A stretch of 64,000 bases of DNA, from positions 51,376,107-51,440,106 of the forward strand of contig CM064424.1 in NCBI GenBank assembly GCA_032690845.1, in the 5' to 3' direction. Below the pieces are notes generated by a model that searched no databases, had not been told where the DNA came from, and was given only the letters and a program-made list of their open reading frames with translations. Position numbers and translations under genes: made by a program. Positions 20,705 to 31,264 of the stretch are shown piece after piece. How positions within the stretch are numbered: position 1 is the first letter of the stretch; each line of letters starts with the position of its first letter. This DNA is from Eleusine coracana subsp. coracana. Lineage: Eukaryota; Streptophyta; Magnoliopsida; Poales; Poaceae.

Positions 20705-21342
20705 TGATAGGTGTAGAGTGCCCGATCTTTCGGCGAGTGTAGGTAACTTCGATTCGGTGGATGTCGACCCTCACGATCCGACTACGACGAGCAAGCCCGA
20801 AGCGCCAATGCAATCGCTGAACCAACTTCCGGAGGATATTAACCTTGCGGTAAACAAGATCAACCTGATCACGAGGATCAATTCTTACGCGCAATCGAAG
20901 AACAAGCAAGAATTAGAGGCGAGCAATCTGATGTATTGCACGAAGGTGGAGTTCTGAATTCACATCGAGAGACGGATGAATAGCTAAGCTAATCTTAAAA
21001 CAAAACTCAAAGATTACAAGGGGCGCAACCCTTGACTAAATAGGGGGAGCGCGGCATCTAGGGCCAGCTGAAGTAGAGAGGCGTGCGGTGGAGAGGTAGT
21101 CGTGCGACTTGGGCTACTTGGGCCTTCGCGGGCGTCATCCTGGGCCGTCGTTCCTTAGCATCAAAACCATCTTCAATTCCTAGGCTCGAGCTCTAGTGAT
21201 TGGGCCCTTGTACGTCGTCGTCTCGTTGGAAGATGGGTCCATAACTTGAGAAGGCGCAACGACGAGAGGTGGAGGCGTGACAACTTGGTTTGGCGCGCCG
21301 TCTTCCGTCGTCGTTGTTCGTATGTCGTTGATGTCCTCATCA
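20705..21342 (-). repeat. CRM 3' LTR
   Basis: 638 bp, bounded by TGATAGG and CCTCATCA in plus orientation. It contains the end of the pol reading frame (to 21180). Confidence 0.92.
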
Positions 21343-21869
21343 TCCTCCCCTTCTTGAAGCGAAGTCGTCCTCGACGGCAACGCATCATCCTCACCCAAAT
21401 ATGGTCTCAAATCTACAACATTAAAACTAGTGGAAACACCAAACTCCATGGGCAAGTCAAGAACATAAGCATTATCGTTAATCTTGGTTAGCACTTTAAA
21501 AGGACCAGCAGCACGAGGCATTAATTTAGAACGACGCAAAGTAGGAAATCTATCTTTACGCAAGTGCAACCAAACCAAATCACCAGGTTCAAAAGAAACA
21601 TGTTTTCTACCTTTACTACCAGCAACTTGATACTTCTTATTAGCAATGGCAATGTTGTGTTGTGTTTCTTCATGCAATTGTTTCATGTGATCAATATGAG
21701 CAATAACATCAACATTTGGTTCATCTTCAGCATCAATAGCAAACAAATCAATAGGCGCCCTAGGAACATAGCCATAAACAACCTCAAAAGGACACATTTT
21801 AGTGGTAGAATGTGTAGCACGATTATAAGCAAATTCAACATGAGGTAAACAATCTTCCCAACGTCTCAA
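21180..21869 (-). pseudogene. CRM integrase C-terminal part with LTR-overlapping tail
   Basis: A frame of 229 residues beginning RRWEDCLPHVEFAYN and continuing the integrase (STTKMCPFEVVYGYVPRAPI, FEPGDLVWLHLRKDRFP). It then has a variable acidic tail ending GPITRARA. The last 54 codons lie inside the 3' LTR (from 21342 to 21180). In CRM elements this tail carries the CR motif thought to guide insertion to centromeric chromatin; here I can say only that the tail is in the right place and lacks a chromodomain. It is shifted relative to the upstream integrase frame at a T6 run (21871-21876). Confidence 0.8.
21343..21355 (-). other. CRM polypurine tract
   Basis: Minus-strand AAGAAGGGGAGGA, directly adjoining the 3' LTR. 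It is the expected plus-strand primer. Confidence 0.8.
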
Positions 21870-23004
21870 ATTTTTTATCTGGAACAGCTCTAAGCATAGC
21901 AGACAAAGTTCTATTTACTACCTCTGTTTGCCCATCAGTTTGAGGATGACAAGTAGTACTAAACAGTAGCTTAGTTCCTAATTTATTCCAAAGAGAACGC
22001 CAAAAGTGACTAAGAAACTTAGCATCACGATCAGAGACAATTGTTTTAGGAATTCCATGCAGTCTAACAATCTCTCTAAAGAACAATTCAGCAACATTGG
22101 AGGCATCATCAGTTTTATGACAAGGTATAAAGTGAGCCATTTTAGAGAAACGATCAACCACCACAAAAATACTGTCCGTTCCCTTCTTAGTACGAGGCAA
22201 TCCCAAAACAAAATCCATCGAAATATCATGCCAAGGAGAAGAGGGAACAGGTAAGGGCATATACAAACCATGATTACCCAAACGGGATTTAGCTTTTTGA
22301 CATGTAGTGCAGCGGGCAACAAGGCGCTCAACATCACGGCACATCCGTGGCCAAAAGAAATGATCGACCAACACCTCATGTGTCTTGAAAACGCCAAAAT
22401 GACCCATAAGACCACCTCCATGCGCCTCCTGTAACAACAAAAGACGAACCAAGCTAGCTGGAATACACAGCTTGTTAGCACGAAACAGGAACCCATCCTG
22501 CATATGAAATTTCCCCCAAGGTTTGCCATCCTTACAATGCATCATAATATCATGAAAATCAGCATCATTCACATACTGATCTTTCAAAGCTTGCAAACCA
22601 AAGATTTTAAAGTCTAATTGGGACAACATTGTATAACGATGAGACAAAGCATCGGCAATCACATTTTCCTTCCCGTTTTTATGTTTAATGATGTACGGAA
22701 AAGATTCAATAAATTCAACCCATTTAGCATGCCGACGGTTCAGATTAGTCTGGGTTCTAATATGTTTCAAAGCCTCATGATCAGAATGAATAATAAATTC
22801 GCGAGGCCATAAATAATGCTGCCATGTTTGCAAAGTTCTTACTAAAGCATAAAGTTCTTTATCATAAGTGGAATATTTAAGAGCAGCACCACTTAACTTC
22901 TCACTAAAATAAGCAATGGGTTTATGATCTTGTAACAAAACAGCACCCAAACCAATTCCACTAGCATCACATTCTAATTCAAACACTTTATCAAAATTAG
23001 GCAA
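21835..23004 (-). pseudogene. CRM RNase H and integrase
   Basis: A frame of 389 residues. RNase H begins FELECDASGIGLGAVLLQ, with STYDKELYALVRTLQTWQHY and SDHEALKHI. Integrase follows with the zinc-binding HFGVFKTHE...C..C (CTTCQKAKS), then catalytic residues in DFVLGLP, VSDRDAKF and TEVVNRTL, all present. It is shifted from the upstream RT frame near 23080-23090 and from the downstream tail at 21871-21876. Catalytic residues look intact; two indels are what break the polyprotein here. Confidence 0.85.
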
Positions 23005-23074
23005 TTGTAAGAGAGGAGCGTGAGTTAACCGTTCCTTTAAAGTGTTGAATGCATCGTCCTGTGGTGCACCCCAC

Positions 23075-25066
23075 TCAAATGGCGCCCTTCTTGGTCAGCT
23101 CATGTAATGGTGCAGCAATAGAACTGAAATCCCGCACAAAACAACGATAGAAGCCTGCAAGACCAAGAAAACTGCGAACCTGTGTGACCGTCGTTGGTTG
23201 TGGCCAACTCTGAATGGCATACACCTTGCTGCTATCCACCTCAATGCCCTGCGGAGTAACAACATAGCCAAGAAACGAAACACGTTGCGTGCAAAAAGTG
23301 CATTTTTCCATGTTCCCAAATAAGCGAGAAGCACGCAAAGCATCAAAAACAGCATGCAAATGATCTAAATGCTCATTCATGGATTTGCTATATATAAGGA
23401 TATCATCAAAATAGACAACAACAAATATTCCAATGAAAGGCCGAAGAACTTCATTCATTAAGCGCATAAAAGTGCTAGGAGCATTAGACAATCCAAACGG
23501 CATAACCAACCATTCATACAAGCCAAATTTAGTTTTAAAAGCCGTTTTCCATTCATCTCCTAATTTCATTCTTATCTGATGGTAACCACTACGCAAATCA
23601 ACCTTAGAGAAAATTATGGCACCACTAAGTTCATCAAGCATATCATCAAGGCGTGGTATAGGATATCGATAACAAATTGTAATATTGTTAATTGCACGAC
23701 AATCTACACACATACGCCAAGAACCATCTTTCTTAGGAACAAGCAAAACAGGAACCGAATAAGGACTGAGAGACTCATGAATGTAACCTTTATCCAGCAA
23801 TGCTTGCACTTGACGCTGAATTTCTTTTGTCTCCTCAGGATTTGTACGGTACGGGGCACGATTAGGAAGCTGTGCGCCTGGAATTAAATCAATCTGATGT
23901 TCTATGCCACGAATAGGAGGAAGACCCGGTGGCAATTCAGCGGGAAAAACATCTTTATAGTCCTGCAGAAGGTTAGCAATAGCAGGAGGAATATGCAACA
24001 TAGGTGCCTCATCTAATGAAACAAGCATACGAGAGCAAACTAGCGCATAGCAGGACAGATTAGCATCATGTAACTCATCAAAATCAGTACGTGTCGCAAG
24101 CAATATAGGGTTATGCAATTTGATCTCAGGTTGAACAGGTGCAACAGGTGGTGATTTAATCAATTTTGCAGCTTTTGCCGCTCTAGCAATATCATCTTTT
24201 AGAACTTGTTCAGGTGTCATAGGATGAATAACAATTTTTTGACCCTTAAACATGAAGGAATAATAATTAGAGCGACCATGATGAACACTATCAACATCAT
24301 ATTGCCAAGGACGTCCAAGCAACAAAGAGCATGCTTCCATTGGAACAATATCACAATCCACAAAATTAGAATATGCACCAAGAGAGAAAGGGACACGTCC
24401 CGAGCGCGTTACCTTTATTTTGCCGCCATCATTAAGCCATTGAACATGATAAGGATGTGGATGCTTCTTTGTTGGCAATGATAACTGCTCCACCAAGGTC
24501 GTACTAGCCAAATTGTTACAACTGCCACCATCGATGATTATACGGACCGCTCGTTCTTGCACAACGCCTTTAATATGAAAAATGTTGTGGTGCTGATTCT
24601 TTTCGTCTGGCACGACCTGTGTACTAAGAACACGCTGCACAACAAGAGTTGCATACCTGTCGGCGGCACTAGAGTCGACATGAAGCTCCGTATTATCTGC
24701 TTGATTAGTGGCAAGCATAGTATGTAGAGTATCCTCAGAATCACTAGCAGAAGAATACTCACCGTCATCACGAATCAACATAATTCGTTTGTTTGGACAA
24801 TCGCGTATCACATGACCAAATCCTTTGCAACGGAAACACTGAGTATCTCGAGCTCGTCCAGACGATGAGGAGGACGGCGCGGTCGAGACAGATCTGGCCA
24901 TGGGTGGAGCACTCGACTTGGACAAGGTCGCAGTGTGGTCGCGTGACGTGGAAGGAGGCGCCGATCGTGGAGCTGAAGGCGCCTTGGACCCTGCAAAAGT
25001 GTTAGGTCTTGACGAAGATTGTCGATCCTGCACTTCACGTTCAGCTTTACAAGCATATTCAAACAA
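23075..25066 (-). pseudogene. CRM gag C-terminus, protease and reverse transcriptase
   Basis: A frame of 663 residues. It begins in gag (FEYACKAEREVQDRQ) and a Ser/Pro-rich linker, then the CCHC zinc knuckle CFRCKGFGHVIRDC. Protease has IIIDGGSCNN (the D-G active site present) and LLLGRPW. RT follows with SPYSVPVLLVPKKDGSWRM, FSKVDLRSGYHQIR, the YFDD catalytic motif and the thumb (FLGLAGFYRCFVRDFS). Gag and pol are in one frame, as usual in CRM. Most of the gag core seems to be missing: the N-terminal MAENNSKSEE part (see 24808-25215) meets the YACKAE part within a few dozen codons, across a local duplication. Confidence 0.85.
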
Positions 25067-25215
25067 GGTGGTGATATCATCATAATTCTTATAATCAAGA
25101 ATGTTCTCATAATTCTTATAAACAAGGTGGTGATATCATCATAATTCAGACCTTCAACCTGCGCCTGGACTTCTTGGAGGGTGAGCTCCTCCGACTTCGA
25201 GTTGTTTTCTGCCAT
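24808..25215 (-). pseudogene. CRM gag N-terminal remnant
   Basis: Starts MAENNSKSEELTLQEVQAQ at 25215. About 30 plausible residues are followed by a duplicated AT-rich stretch, after which this frame leaves the true gag frame (resumed in 23075-25066). Compared with full CRM gag proteins of several hundred residues, this one lacks the central capsid-like part. A shortened gag of this kind would make the copy depend on helper proteins. Confidence 0.6.
25065..25147. repeat. Local duplication at the gag junction
   Basis: ACAAGGTGGTGATATCATCA occurs near 25063 and 25122, with a shorter CATAATTCTTATAA repeat between. It separates the gag N-terminal frame (start codon about 25213-25215) from the rest and shifts the frame. 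Confidence 0.8.
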
Positions 25216-26169
25216 AGAAACACAAGCAACACAGAAAAAGATCCTACGACGAGAGGTGAGTGGTGGATGAAAAGCTCAATCAAAAAGCTGTTATCAAATC
25301 CTTACCCGTCCTTACCAAGCACGCAAGTGTGAACTGCAACCACAGGTAAAACCGGTGAAAGATTGGAGGAGCGATTGCGTGGTGAAACAAAAACCTGCTC
25401 GTAGTAGAAAATTTGTGGAGCTAAGAGGCTGCACTCAATCAAGGGTTAGCACAATTCAAATAATAACTGCAAAGCTGAATAAAGGTGCTAAACGCGAAAA
25501 GATTGCTGCCGGCACAAGTGGAAGAGGAAGAAGAAGAATCAAAACAAACGGATCCGAAGAAGGGTAAAGAACAGTAACGTGTCGCCTATGGTGCTCAAGC
25601 GCTCTTTTTTCTTTTCTTTTCTTTTCTTTTCTTTTTTACTTCTGCCCCTCTTTTTTTTTTAACCTATGTCAGGGGAGTGTGAAGAAAAAACAATGCATAC
25701 ACACTTTTTTTTGAGGCAGGGGTAAAACGGTAATTAAAAGAGTAGGGATGAGCAGAACACAACACAAGGCGAGGCGGGGCGGTTTACCACGTAACCGAGT
25801 CAGATGCAACGAGTCACGTGATTGACCCGGACTCACGGTGCGGCGGCAAAACTTGGCAAGTGATCGGCTGACCAAAACGCAACTGAGTAAGACTCGTTAC
25901 GTGCGGCCAAGTAGGAGAGCGGGGCGGAGAGAACAGATGCGGCAGAAAGCAAATTGTGGTGGCTAAAACACATGATGTGGTGGAAGGATATAACAATGAT
26001 GAGGAGAAAACGATGAAACATCGTGTACCAGCAACGATCAAAAGCGATAGCACAAAAACTCAACAACGCAAATTAGTGAACGAAAGTGCGAGGCTCAAAA
26101 CCGTACTGGGGTAAAATTTTTTTTGTAGTTTTTGGTTTATGTGGACTTGGATAAACTCACCAAGAAACA
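25216..26169 (-). other. CRM untranslated leader
   Basis: About 950 bp between primer site and gag start with no convincing gene. It contains a (CTTTT)n run at about 25601-25637 (plus strand). Confidence 0.7.
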
Positions 26170-26185
26170 CTGAAATCTGATACCA
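26170..26185 (-). other. CRM primer binding site, tRNA-iMet type
   Basis: Minus-strand TGGTATCAGATTTCAG, two bases from the 5' LTR end. The first ten bases match the initiator-Met primer. Confidence 0.8.
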
Positions 26186-26187
26186 CT

Positions 26188-26825
26188 TGATAGGTGTAGA
26201 GTGCCCGATCTTTCGGCGAGTGTAGGTAACTTCGATTCGGTGGATGTCGACCCTCACGATCCGACTACGACGAGCAAGCCCGAAGCGCCAATGCAATCGC
26301 TGAACCAACTTCCGGAGGATATTAACCTTGCGGTAAACAAGATCAACCTGATCACGAGGATCAATTCTTACACGCAATCGAAGAACGAGCAAGAATTAGA
26401 GGCGAGCAATCTGATGTATTGCACGAAGGTGGAGTTCTGAATTCACATCGAGAGACGGATGAATAGCTAAGCTAATCTTAAAACAAAACTCAAAGATTAC
26501 AAGGGGCGCAACCCTTGACTAAATAGGGGGAGCGCGGCATCTAGGGCCAGCTGAAGTAGAGAGGCGTGCGGTGGAGAGGTAGTCGCGCGACTTGGGCTAC
26601 TTGGGCCTTCGCGGGCGTCATCCTGGGCCGTCGTTCCTTAGCATCAAAACCATCTTCAATTCCTAGGCTCGAGCTCTAGTGATTGGGCCCTTGTACGTCG
26701 TCGTCTCGTTGGAAGATGGGTCCATAACTTGAGAAGGCGCAACGACGAGAGGTGGAGGCGTGACAACTTGGTTTGGCGCGTCGTCTTCCGTCGTCGTTGT
26801 TCGTATGTCGTTGATGTCCTCATCA
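26188..26825 (-). repeat. CRM 5' LTR
   Basis: 638 bp, same length as the 3' LTR. By eye only about four substitutions separate them (for example near 26372, 26388, 26585 and 26781). Confidence 0.92.
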
Positions 26826-26944
26826 GTATCCCACTACCACCGTTGTTGTCAAACAGCGATAGAAATGAGGAGTTGTTGTCTGATTTCATGAAGAATGATG
26901 ACGTTGGTGGTCATGGACCTCTGTTCATTGAGCACGCAGTCCTC

Positions 26945-27742
26945 TATAAGACACCCAGGCAAGATGGTGGTCCCTTTGTTATCCTTCTGTTCTCTTTAGG
27001 AAACATGATGTACCATGAGAAGATTGATGGCAAGTGGGCGACATTACCAAATACAGACTGACATGCACAAAGATTTGTGGATGCTGCTTACTGGGAAGAG
27101 CGGTACGTGGTGGCAATCAGTCAATATGGTTCCATGAAGTTTTGGAACCTGTCCATGAAGCCCATTATTACTGAATATCCTAAATGGATCAAGGGTCCCC
27201 CTTATGCTCGTCCAGTGTACTCCAAATGCGACCGTGAGGCCACGATGTTTCTTGCGCGGTCAGATCGTAACCACCCTATGGTCATCCAGCTGTGGGGAGA
27301 ATTTTTGTTGGGGACCACCAACCAATAGGCAACTACAGAGCCACTAGTCAGTGTGCGGTATAGTGGATGGCGTCGCATTTTATGAGAGAAGAGAAGACGG
27401 TGGATGGACAGAGTTGAGAGGTTTGCTAGGTGAACGCACTCTTTCTCTGGGAGCAAATTATCCATTTTGGTTTGTTGTACCAGAAAAAGACAATAAGAAA
27501 GTGGCTACACCATATCTGTATGTTTTAGACCATATGTATGAAGAAATGGTGAAGATCCCTGCTGGTGATCGCCACGGTCGTGTCAAGCACTATGACATGA
27601 TCGATTTTACCCGACGTCATTGTTATTCCGAACCACCTCTGCAACTGCAAGCCCCACTATTTATCCGCCCCAACCCATCTTTCAAGTAGCCACCCCCCCC
27701 CCCCCCCCGCCCCTTTATTGTTATTAGTCTTTGATGCTAGAA
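26945..27742. other. Loop of the inverted duplication
   Basis: About 800 bp between the arms: the 3' part of the left KIB-like gene (to the stop near 27689), then a C-rich homopolymer and a short spacer. It is present once only. Confidence 0.8.
27692..27713. repeat. Poly-C tract
   Basis: A C-tract of about 18 bases, interrupted once by G, just after the stop codon of the left KIB-like gene. Confidence 0.85.
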
Positions 27743-29121
27743 AGGACTATGCGCTCGATGAACAGAGGTCCATGACCACCAGCGTCATCATTCTTCATGA
27801 AATCAGACAACAACTCCTCATTTCTATCGCTGTTTGACGACAACGGTGGCAGTGGGATACTCTTGCCAGTGATTGGGTTGACTAGGCTCAGGGAGAACTC
27901 CTTATCAATAGTGTCAAGCCAGTCATCCTTTGTAGCCAACCAACTACGTCCCTTCAGCACCTCAAGAACTGACTGTGATGGTGAGGTCGTCGTCATCCAT
28001 TGCCCGATAATATGGAGCTGAAAAGATTCCAAAAAAACATCAGACTCTTCTATATGGCCTTCTGGAGTGGATGCCAACGTTAGTAGCATAGGGACACCAG
28101 GTATCAAGCCATGTTGCTTCATCACCTGCGTGCGTTCTTGCTTTCCAACAGTCATCAACCTGATGGCTGCAATCTCGTCCACCAATCCGACAATACTGTT
28201 CGATAGAGCAAGAGGCAGCAAACACCACCGGCTAACCTTGGAAATTAAAGTGGCACATATCATCATTCAAGCCAAGCCGGTAACATTGTAACACAAAAAC
28301 TAAAGCAGGTTGAAAGTTACGCTAGTCCATGTTTGGGTGTTGTAGTTTTCCAAAACCAAATTAAGTATTAAGAAACCGTAGTTTTAGAAGCAACCAGTGA
28401 CAAGCAAAACCATGGTTTATAAAAAAAGGTGGGGAGTAGAGTTTTTTAAACTCCAAAATACCTGCACTTTTAGCAATACCATGGTTTCTAAAACTGCAAA
28501 ACTTGTCGCATCCAAAGACCTCCGTACCTCCCAAAACCAAAGTATTTTGCTAAACCATAGTATTCTTGCAAAACTCCAAAAATACTTTATATCCAAACAG
28601 GGCCTAAAGTATATTCCTACCGATCTATATTAAGCCTCAACATCAAACAGGCAGCCCATAAATTAACCAGCCCAAGCCCATGCATGCAAAGCAGCCCAAG
28701 AAAAAAATAAAATGATGCGCCACCCTATCGATCGTCTTCCTCGCAAATAACAAGAATATGCATGTAATCCTTAAAGGCTCAAACTATGGATGATAGAAAT
28801 GTAAAATTAAAAGGACAAAAAGAATTTTAATTATATTATATACTACAACCGAGGGCCTATAATTTTGCTTTTAGCACAAGGCCTTTGAAATCTGCGGTAT
28901 GGGCCCTGGCATGAATACCACCCTAGTTGAGAGGGTAGAAATCGAACGAAATTGCAAGCGCGTGCTAGAACCGAATGCATGCATGGAAAAGGGGTGGAAA
29001 ATGTAACATACAATTGCTCCGGGTTATAACCAGATCCTTCCACTTCAAACTCCTCTACACCGAGGCTGCTCAAAGCCAATTTGTAGGGTTTAGCCGTGGG
29101 AGGATCTCCGTGCCCAGCCAT
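27724..29121 (-). pseudogene. KIB/DUF295-like gene, truncated inverted copy
   Basis: The convergent partner of the left gene. Exon 1 starts at 29121 (MAGHGDPPTAKPYKLALSS) and has the same GTATGT donor. Exon 2 is open from 28266 to 27724 (180 residues: PLALSNSIVGLVDEI, ASTPEGHIEESDVFLES, SWLATKDDWLDTIDKEFSL, LSLVNPITGKSIPLPPL). It lacks the stops found in the left arm, so this arm is the better preserved one, but it ends where the duplication ends (about 27743) and lacks the C-terminal half of the propeller. It keeps the uninterrupted target sites of both left-arm insertions, at 28468-28472 and about 27856-27860. Confidence 0.7.
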
Positions 29122-29482
29122 GACGATGAGAAGTTGGGGGAGGCAAAAGGCGAGAGAAGTTGGGAGAGTGAACTACTAAATGACCGTTGGGCCTGTAAAA
29201 TTGGACCCCCTGTTCAGTGAAAGTGTAAGTGAGGCGAGGGTACATAGAAGGTGCAGAGTCTGATGGATGTGTGCGTAGAGGTCCAGCGTGGTGGTGGGCC
29301 CGCATGTCCCATCACCTTCCAGCCATGGTGAACGGTCAATTCACGGTTTCGCACCACTTCCAAATGTTTTACTACTAGTTTGCATGTCCCACACGTTTTC
29401 CCGAGAGCAGCGGAGGAAGGCCACGACTACACACGACGTGGTTCTACATAAATACCGCTATAGTGCTCCACATCTCATAACG
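27743..29482 (-). repeat. Right arm of the inverted duplication
   Basis: About 1.74 kb, inverted match of the left arm from its promoter (outer end about 29482) to within exon 2 (inner end about 27743). It carries no transposon insertion. Confidence 0.88.
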
Positions 29483-29637
29483 TAAATTGACTTTGTATTA
29501 AGTGATGAGTATAATATGATGTGTGCACATGGAAAAAACTATTGCAAAAATAATTGCAGAGGTGGGTACCTAAATATGGGTAGGGCCGGATAAATAGAGG
29601 AGTTTGTAGAGGTGTCACCCTAGATTAAGCGTGTGCC

Positions 29638-30262
29638 ATGGGCGGCAGTTCGAGCTCGTCGCGGACCACTACCAAGACCCAATCCTCGGGCGAGCCTAAG
29701 GAGAAGCGCCATTCCCCCATCCCTTACTGCGTCGGGCCGTTCGACTACCACCCCCCGGTGTAGTGTGACTACCAGTAGAAGGCAGCGCTGTGGATCTCAT
29801 GGAGCGACGACAACCCCGGACGGTGCTACCTCAAGTGCTACAGAGCTCGGGTGAGTATAGTTTTGTTCCCATTTGATTGATTTTGAATTCGCGGTTGGTT
29901 TAATTGGCCCCCTATTTCTTCGTCAGGTTGGAGGTTGCGCTTTCATGTGTTGGTATGAGCACCGGCACGATGCATTCTTGCAGACACTGCTCATAGATCT
30001 GTGTAATGCCATGTGGTCTCTCAAGAAGGAGAAAACGACACTAAACGAAGATCTTGGTGAGGCAACCGCTAGGGTGGATTCGATGGAGAAGAAGCTGGCG
30101 GCAGTGAAGAAGGAAGAAGAGGACAAGGTGGATGCTCTAAAATCTGAAAAAGAGGACCTCAAGGCAGAAGTCAGTAAGCTAGAGGTGGTGAAGACTGGGC
30201 TGAAGGCGTTATGTGTGTTCTTTGTTGCCATTGTGTTGTTCATGTGGATTGGCAATCAGTAG
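29638..30262 (+). pseudogene. GRF zinc-finger, coiled-coil and membrane-anchor gene, two stops
   Basis: Exon 1 is 29638-29850 and exon 2 is 29927-30262, joined in phase with a GTGAGT donor and TCGTCAG acceptor. It starts MGGSSSSSRTTTKTQSSG. A GRF-type finger follows: ALWISWSDDNPGRCYLKC, then GGCAFMCWYE. Then comes a coiled coil of about 60 residues (LKKEKTTLNEDLGEA...) and a C-terminal hydrophobic segment LCVFFVAIVLFMWIG. Small grass GRF proteins share this plan. In-frame TAGs at 29761 and 29776 fall just before and within the first zinc-ligand region, where the second Cys also appears lost. A TATA-like GATAAATA lies at about 29589. Right neighbour of the inverted duplication, transcribed away from it. 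Confidence 0.65.
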
Positions 30263-30385
30263 GTGCATGTATATCCAGTTAGTGTTGTGTTGTAGTTAAG
30301 CAGCTTCAGCTGCATGTATGTTGGTTATATCTCCGAACTAAGTTCATGTGTCAGATGTATGCTGGTTATCTAGTTGGCTATCAAG

Positions 30386-31264
30386 TTATGTGCAATATTG
30401 ATGTGTAGATGCAAGCTGATGATAGATTACACAATACAGTAACAAAGTTGGAGGAGCTAGAGTGCAACTCAAATTTACACAAAAAAAATCATCATCATCA
30501 TTTTCAATGGAATCTACTGTAGCTAAGACTCCATCAACAATGTACGTATCATTAGAATCATCCAGTTCTAGCATGGAGGCAGCACGTGCCTCTTCGAGTA
30601 CAACAACATCGACACTTAACCCTTCCATGTTAGTCCTGCTCCAATTCCTCAATTCCTCAGGTCGCTCTTCAATGTTCATATGTTCCACTCCTACGATGAC
30701 CAAGTCAGCATCGGTATCAGCAAAATTATTTTCATTCTCCTCTCCTTCTTCAAGCATGGCAAACAGGTTCCTTGGTTTCATTCTAAGGACACTGCACCAA
30801 TTCATTCTCCTGGCACTTTTCACATAACACACCTGCTCTGCTTGGCTCGCCAGGATATATGACTCCTCTAAATATCAAGTCCGACTGGTATCATTGTCGA
30901 TAATGCCATATTTATCCTTATTGTACCCTCTGGATTTGTTTTTGCCCGGTGCTGGAATATCGAACCAATCACACTCGAACAAAACGACTTCCTTCTTCAT
31001 AGGATAGTCTAGCATGATAATTCTTCTAGTCACTCGGTACCATTCCATGCCACCCCCCTAGACGACAACACCGCTATTTTGTGTGGTTAATGTTTTCTCT
31101 GCTTCATTTGTCTGAAAGAGAATTCCATTGATGGAGCACGTGTTAGCCATACGAATACGAGGATCTAGACCACGGGCTAGAGCATATATCCTGCCATTCA
31201 CTTCTCCCTTTGCCCATAGTTTCCTTATCTGCCTCAAAATAATTTGGAGATATGTTAGGAACAC
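30386..31264 (-). pseudogene. CACTA transposase C-terminal region (DUF4216-like)
   Basis: Readable blocks in the same sense as the transposase: 31264-31058 (LRQIRKLWAKGEVNGRIYAL, then ACSINGILFQT-like sequence), a stretch near 31040-30860 with VVLFECDWFDIPAPG, and 30832-30386 (CYVKSARRMNWCSVLRMKPRN followed by an acidic tail). The FECDWFD core and the C-terminal W block are typical of the DUF4216 domain at the end of CACTA proteins. Several stops separate the blocks. Confidence 0.7.

Larger units (their letters stand above)
20705..26825 (-). mobile_element. CRM-lineage centromeric-type retrotransposon, 6121 bp, target duplication GTATC
   Basis: Two 638-bp LTRs (20705-21342 and 26188-26825) flanked by GTATC at 20700-20704 and 26826-26830. 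Minus-strand order: 5' LTR, primer site, gag remnant, protease, RT, RNase H, integrase, polypurine tract, 3' LTR. CRM is supported by the minus-strand LTR start TGATGAGGACATC, by pol similarity (RLHGIPKTIVSDRD, HPQTDGQTEVVNRTL), by the absence of a chromodomain, and by a pol frame that runs about 160 bp into the 3' LTR. LTRs differ at only about four positions by eye. Two frameshifts and a short gag make it defective. Confidence 0.88.
15428..26944 (+). repeat. Left arm of a large inverted duplication
   Basis: Matches 27743-29482 in inverted orientation. Without the solo LTR (16457-20083) and the CRM (20705-26825, plus one 5-bp duplication each), it is about 1.74 kb, the same as the right arm. 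It covers the promoter, exon 1, intron and first part of exon 2 of a KIB-like gene. Both insertions lie only in this arm. Confidence 0.88.
15749..27689 (+). pseudogene. KIB/DUF295-like (F-box-associated propeller) gene, interrupted twice
   Basis: Exon 1 is 15749-15858 (MAKHGDPPMAKHCKLAS), with a GTATGT donor kept in both arms. Exon 2 runs from about 20272 to 20704 and 26831-27689. The protein has the layout of DUF295/KIB1-4 propeller proteins: SWLAAKDDW, LSLVNPITGKSI, YWEERYVVAISQYG, GVAFYERREDGGW, SLGANYPFWFVVPE. Such proteins are often substrate-side subunits of SCF ligases, but I see no F-box here. A Tekay-like solo LTR sits in intron 1 and a CRM in exon 2. Left-arm exon 2 also has stops absent in the right arm (after KEERK and after STPEG), and later breaks near 27059 and 27326. 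It is dead; the family call is moderately sure. Confidence 0.65.

Noticed and set aside
24955..24970. GCGCCGATCG in the CRM gag linker as another palindromic box.
   Set aside because: Single, lacks the second half and any phased partner; likely chance.
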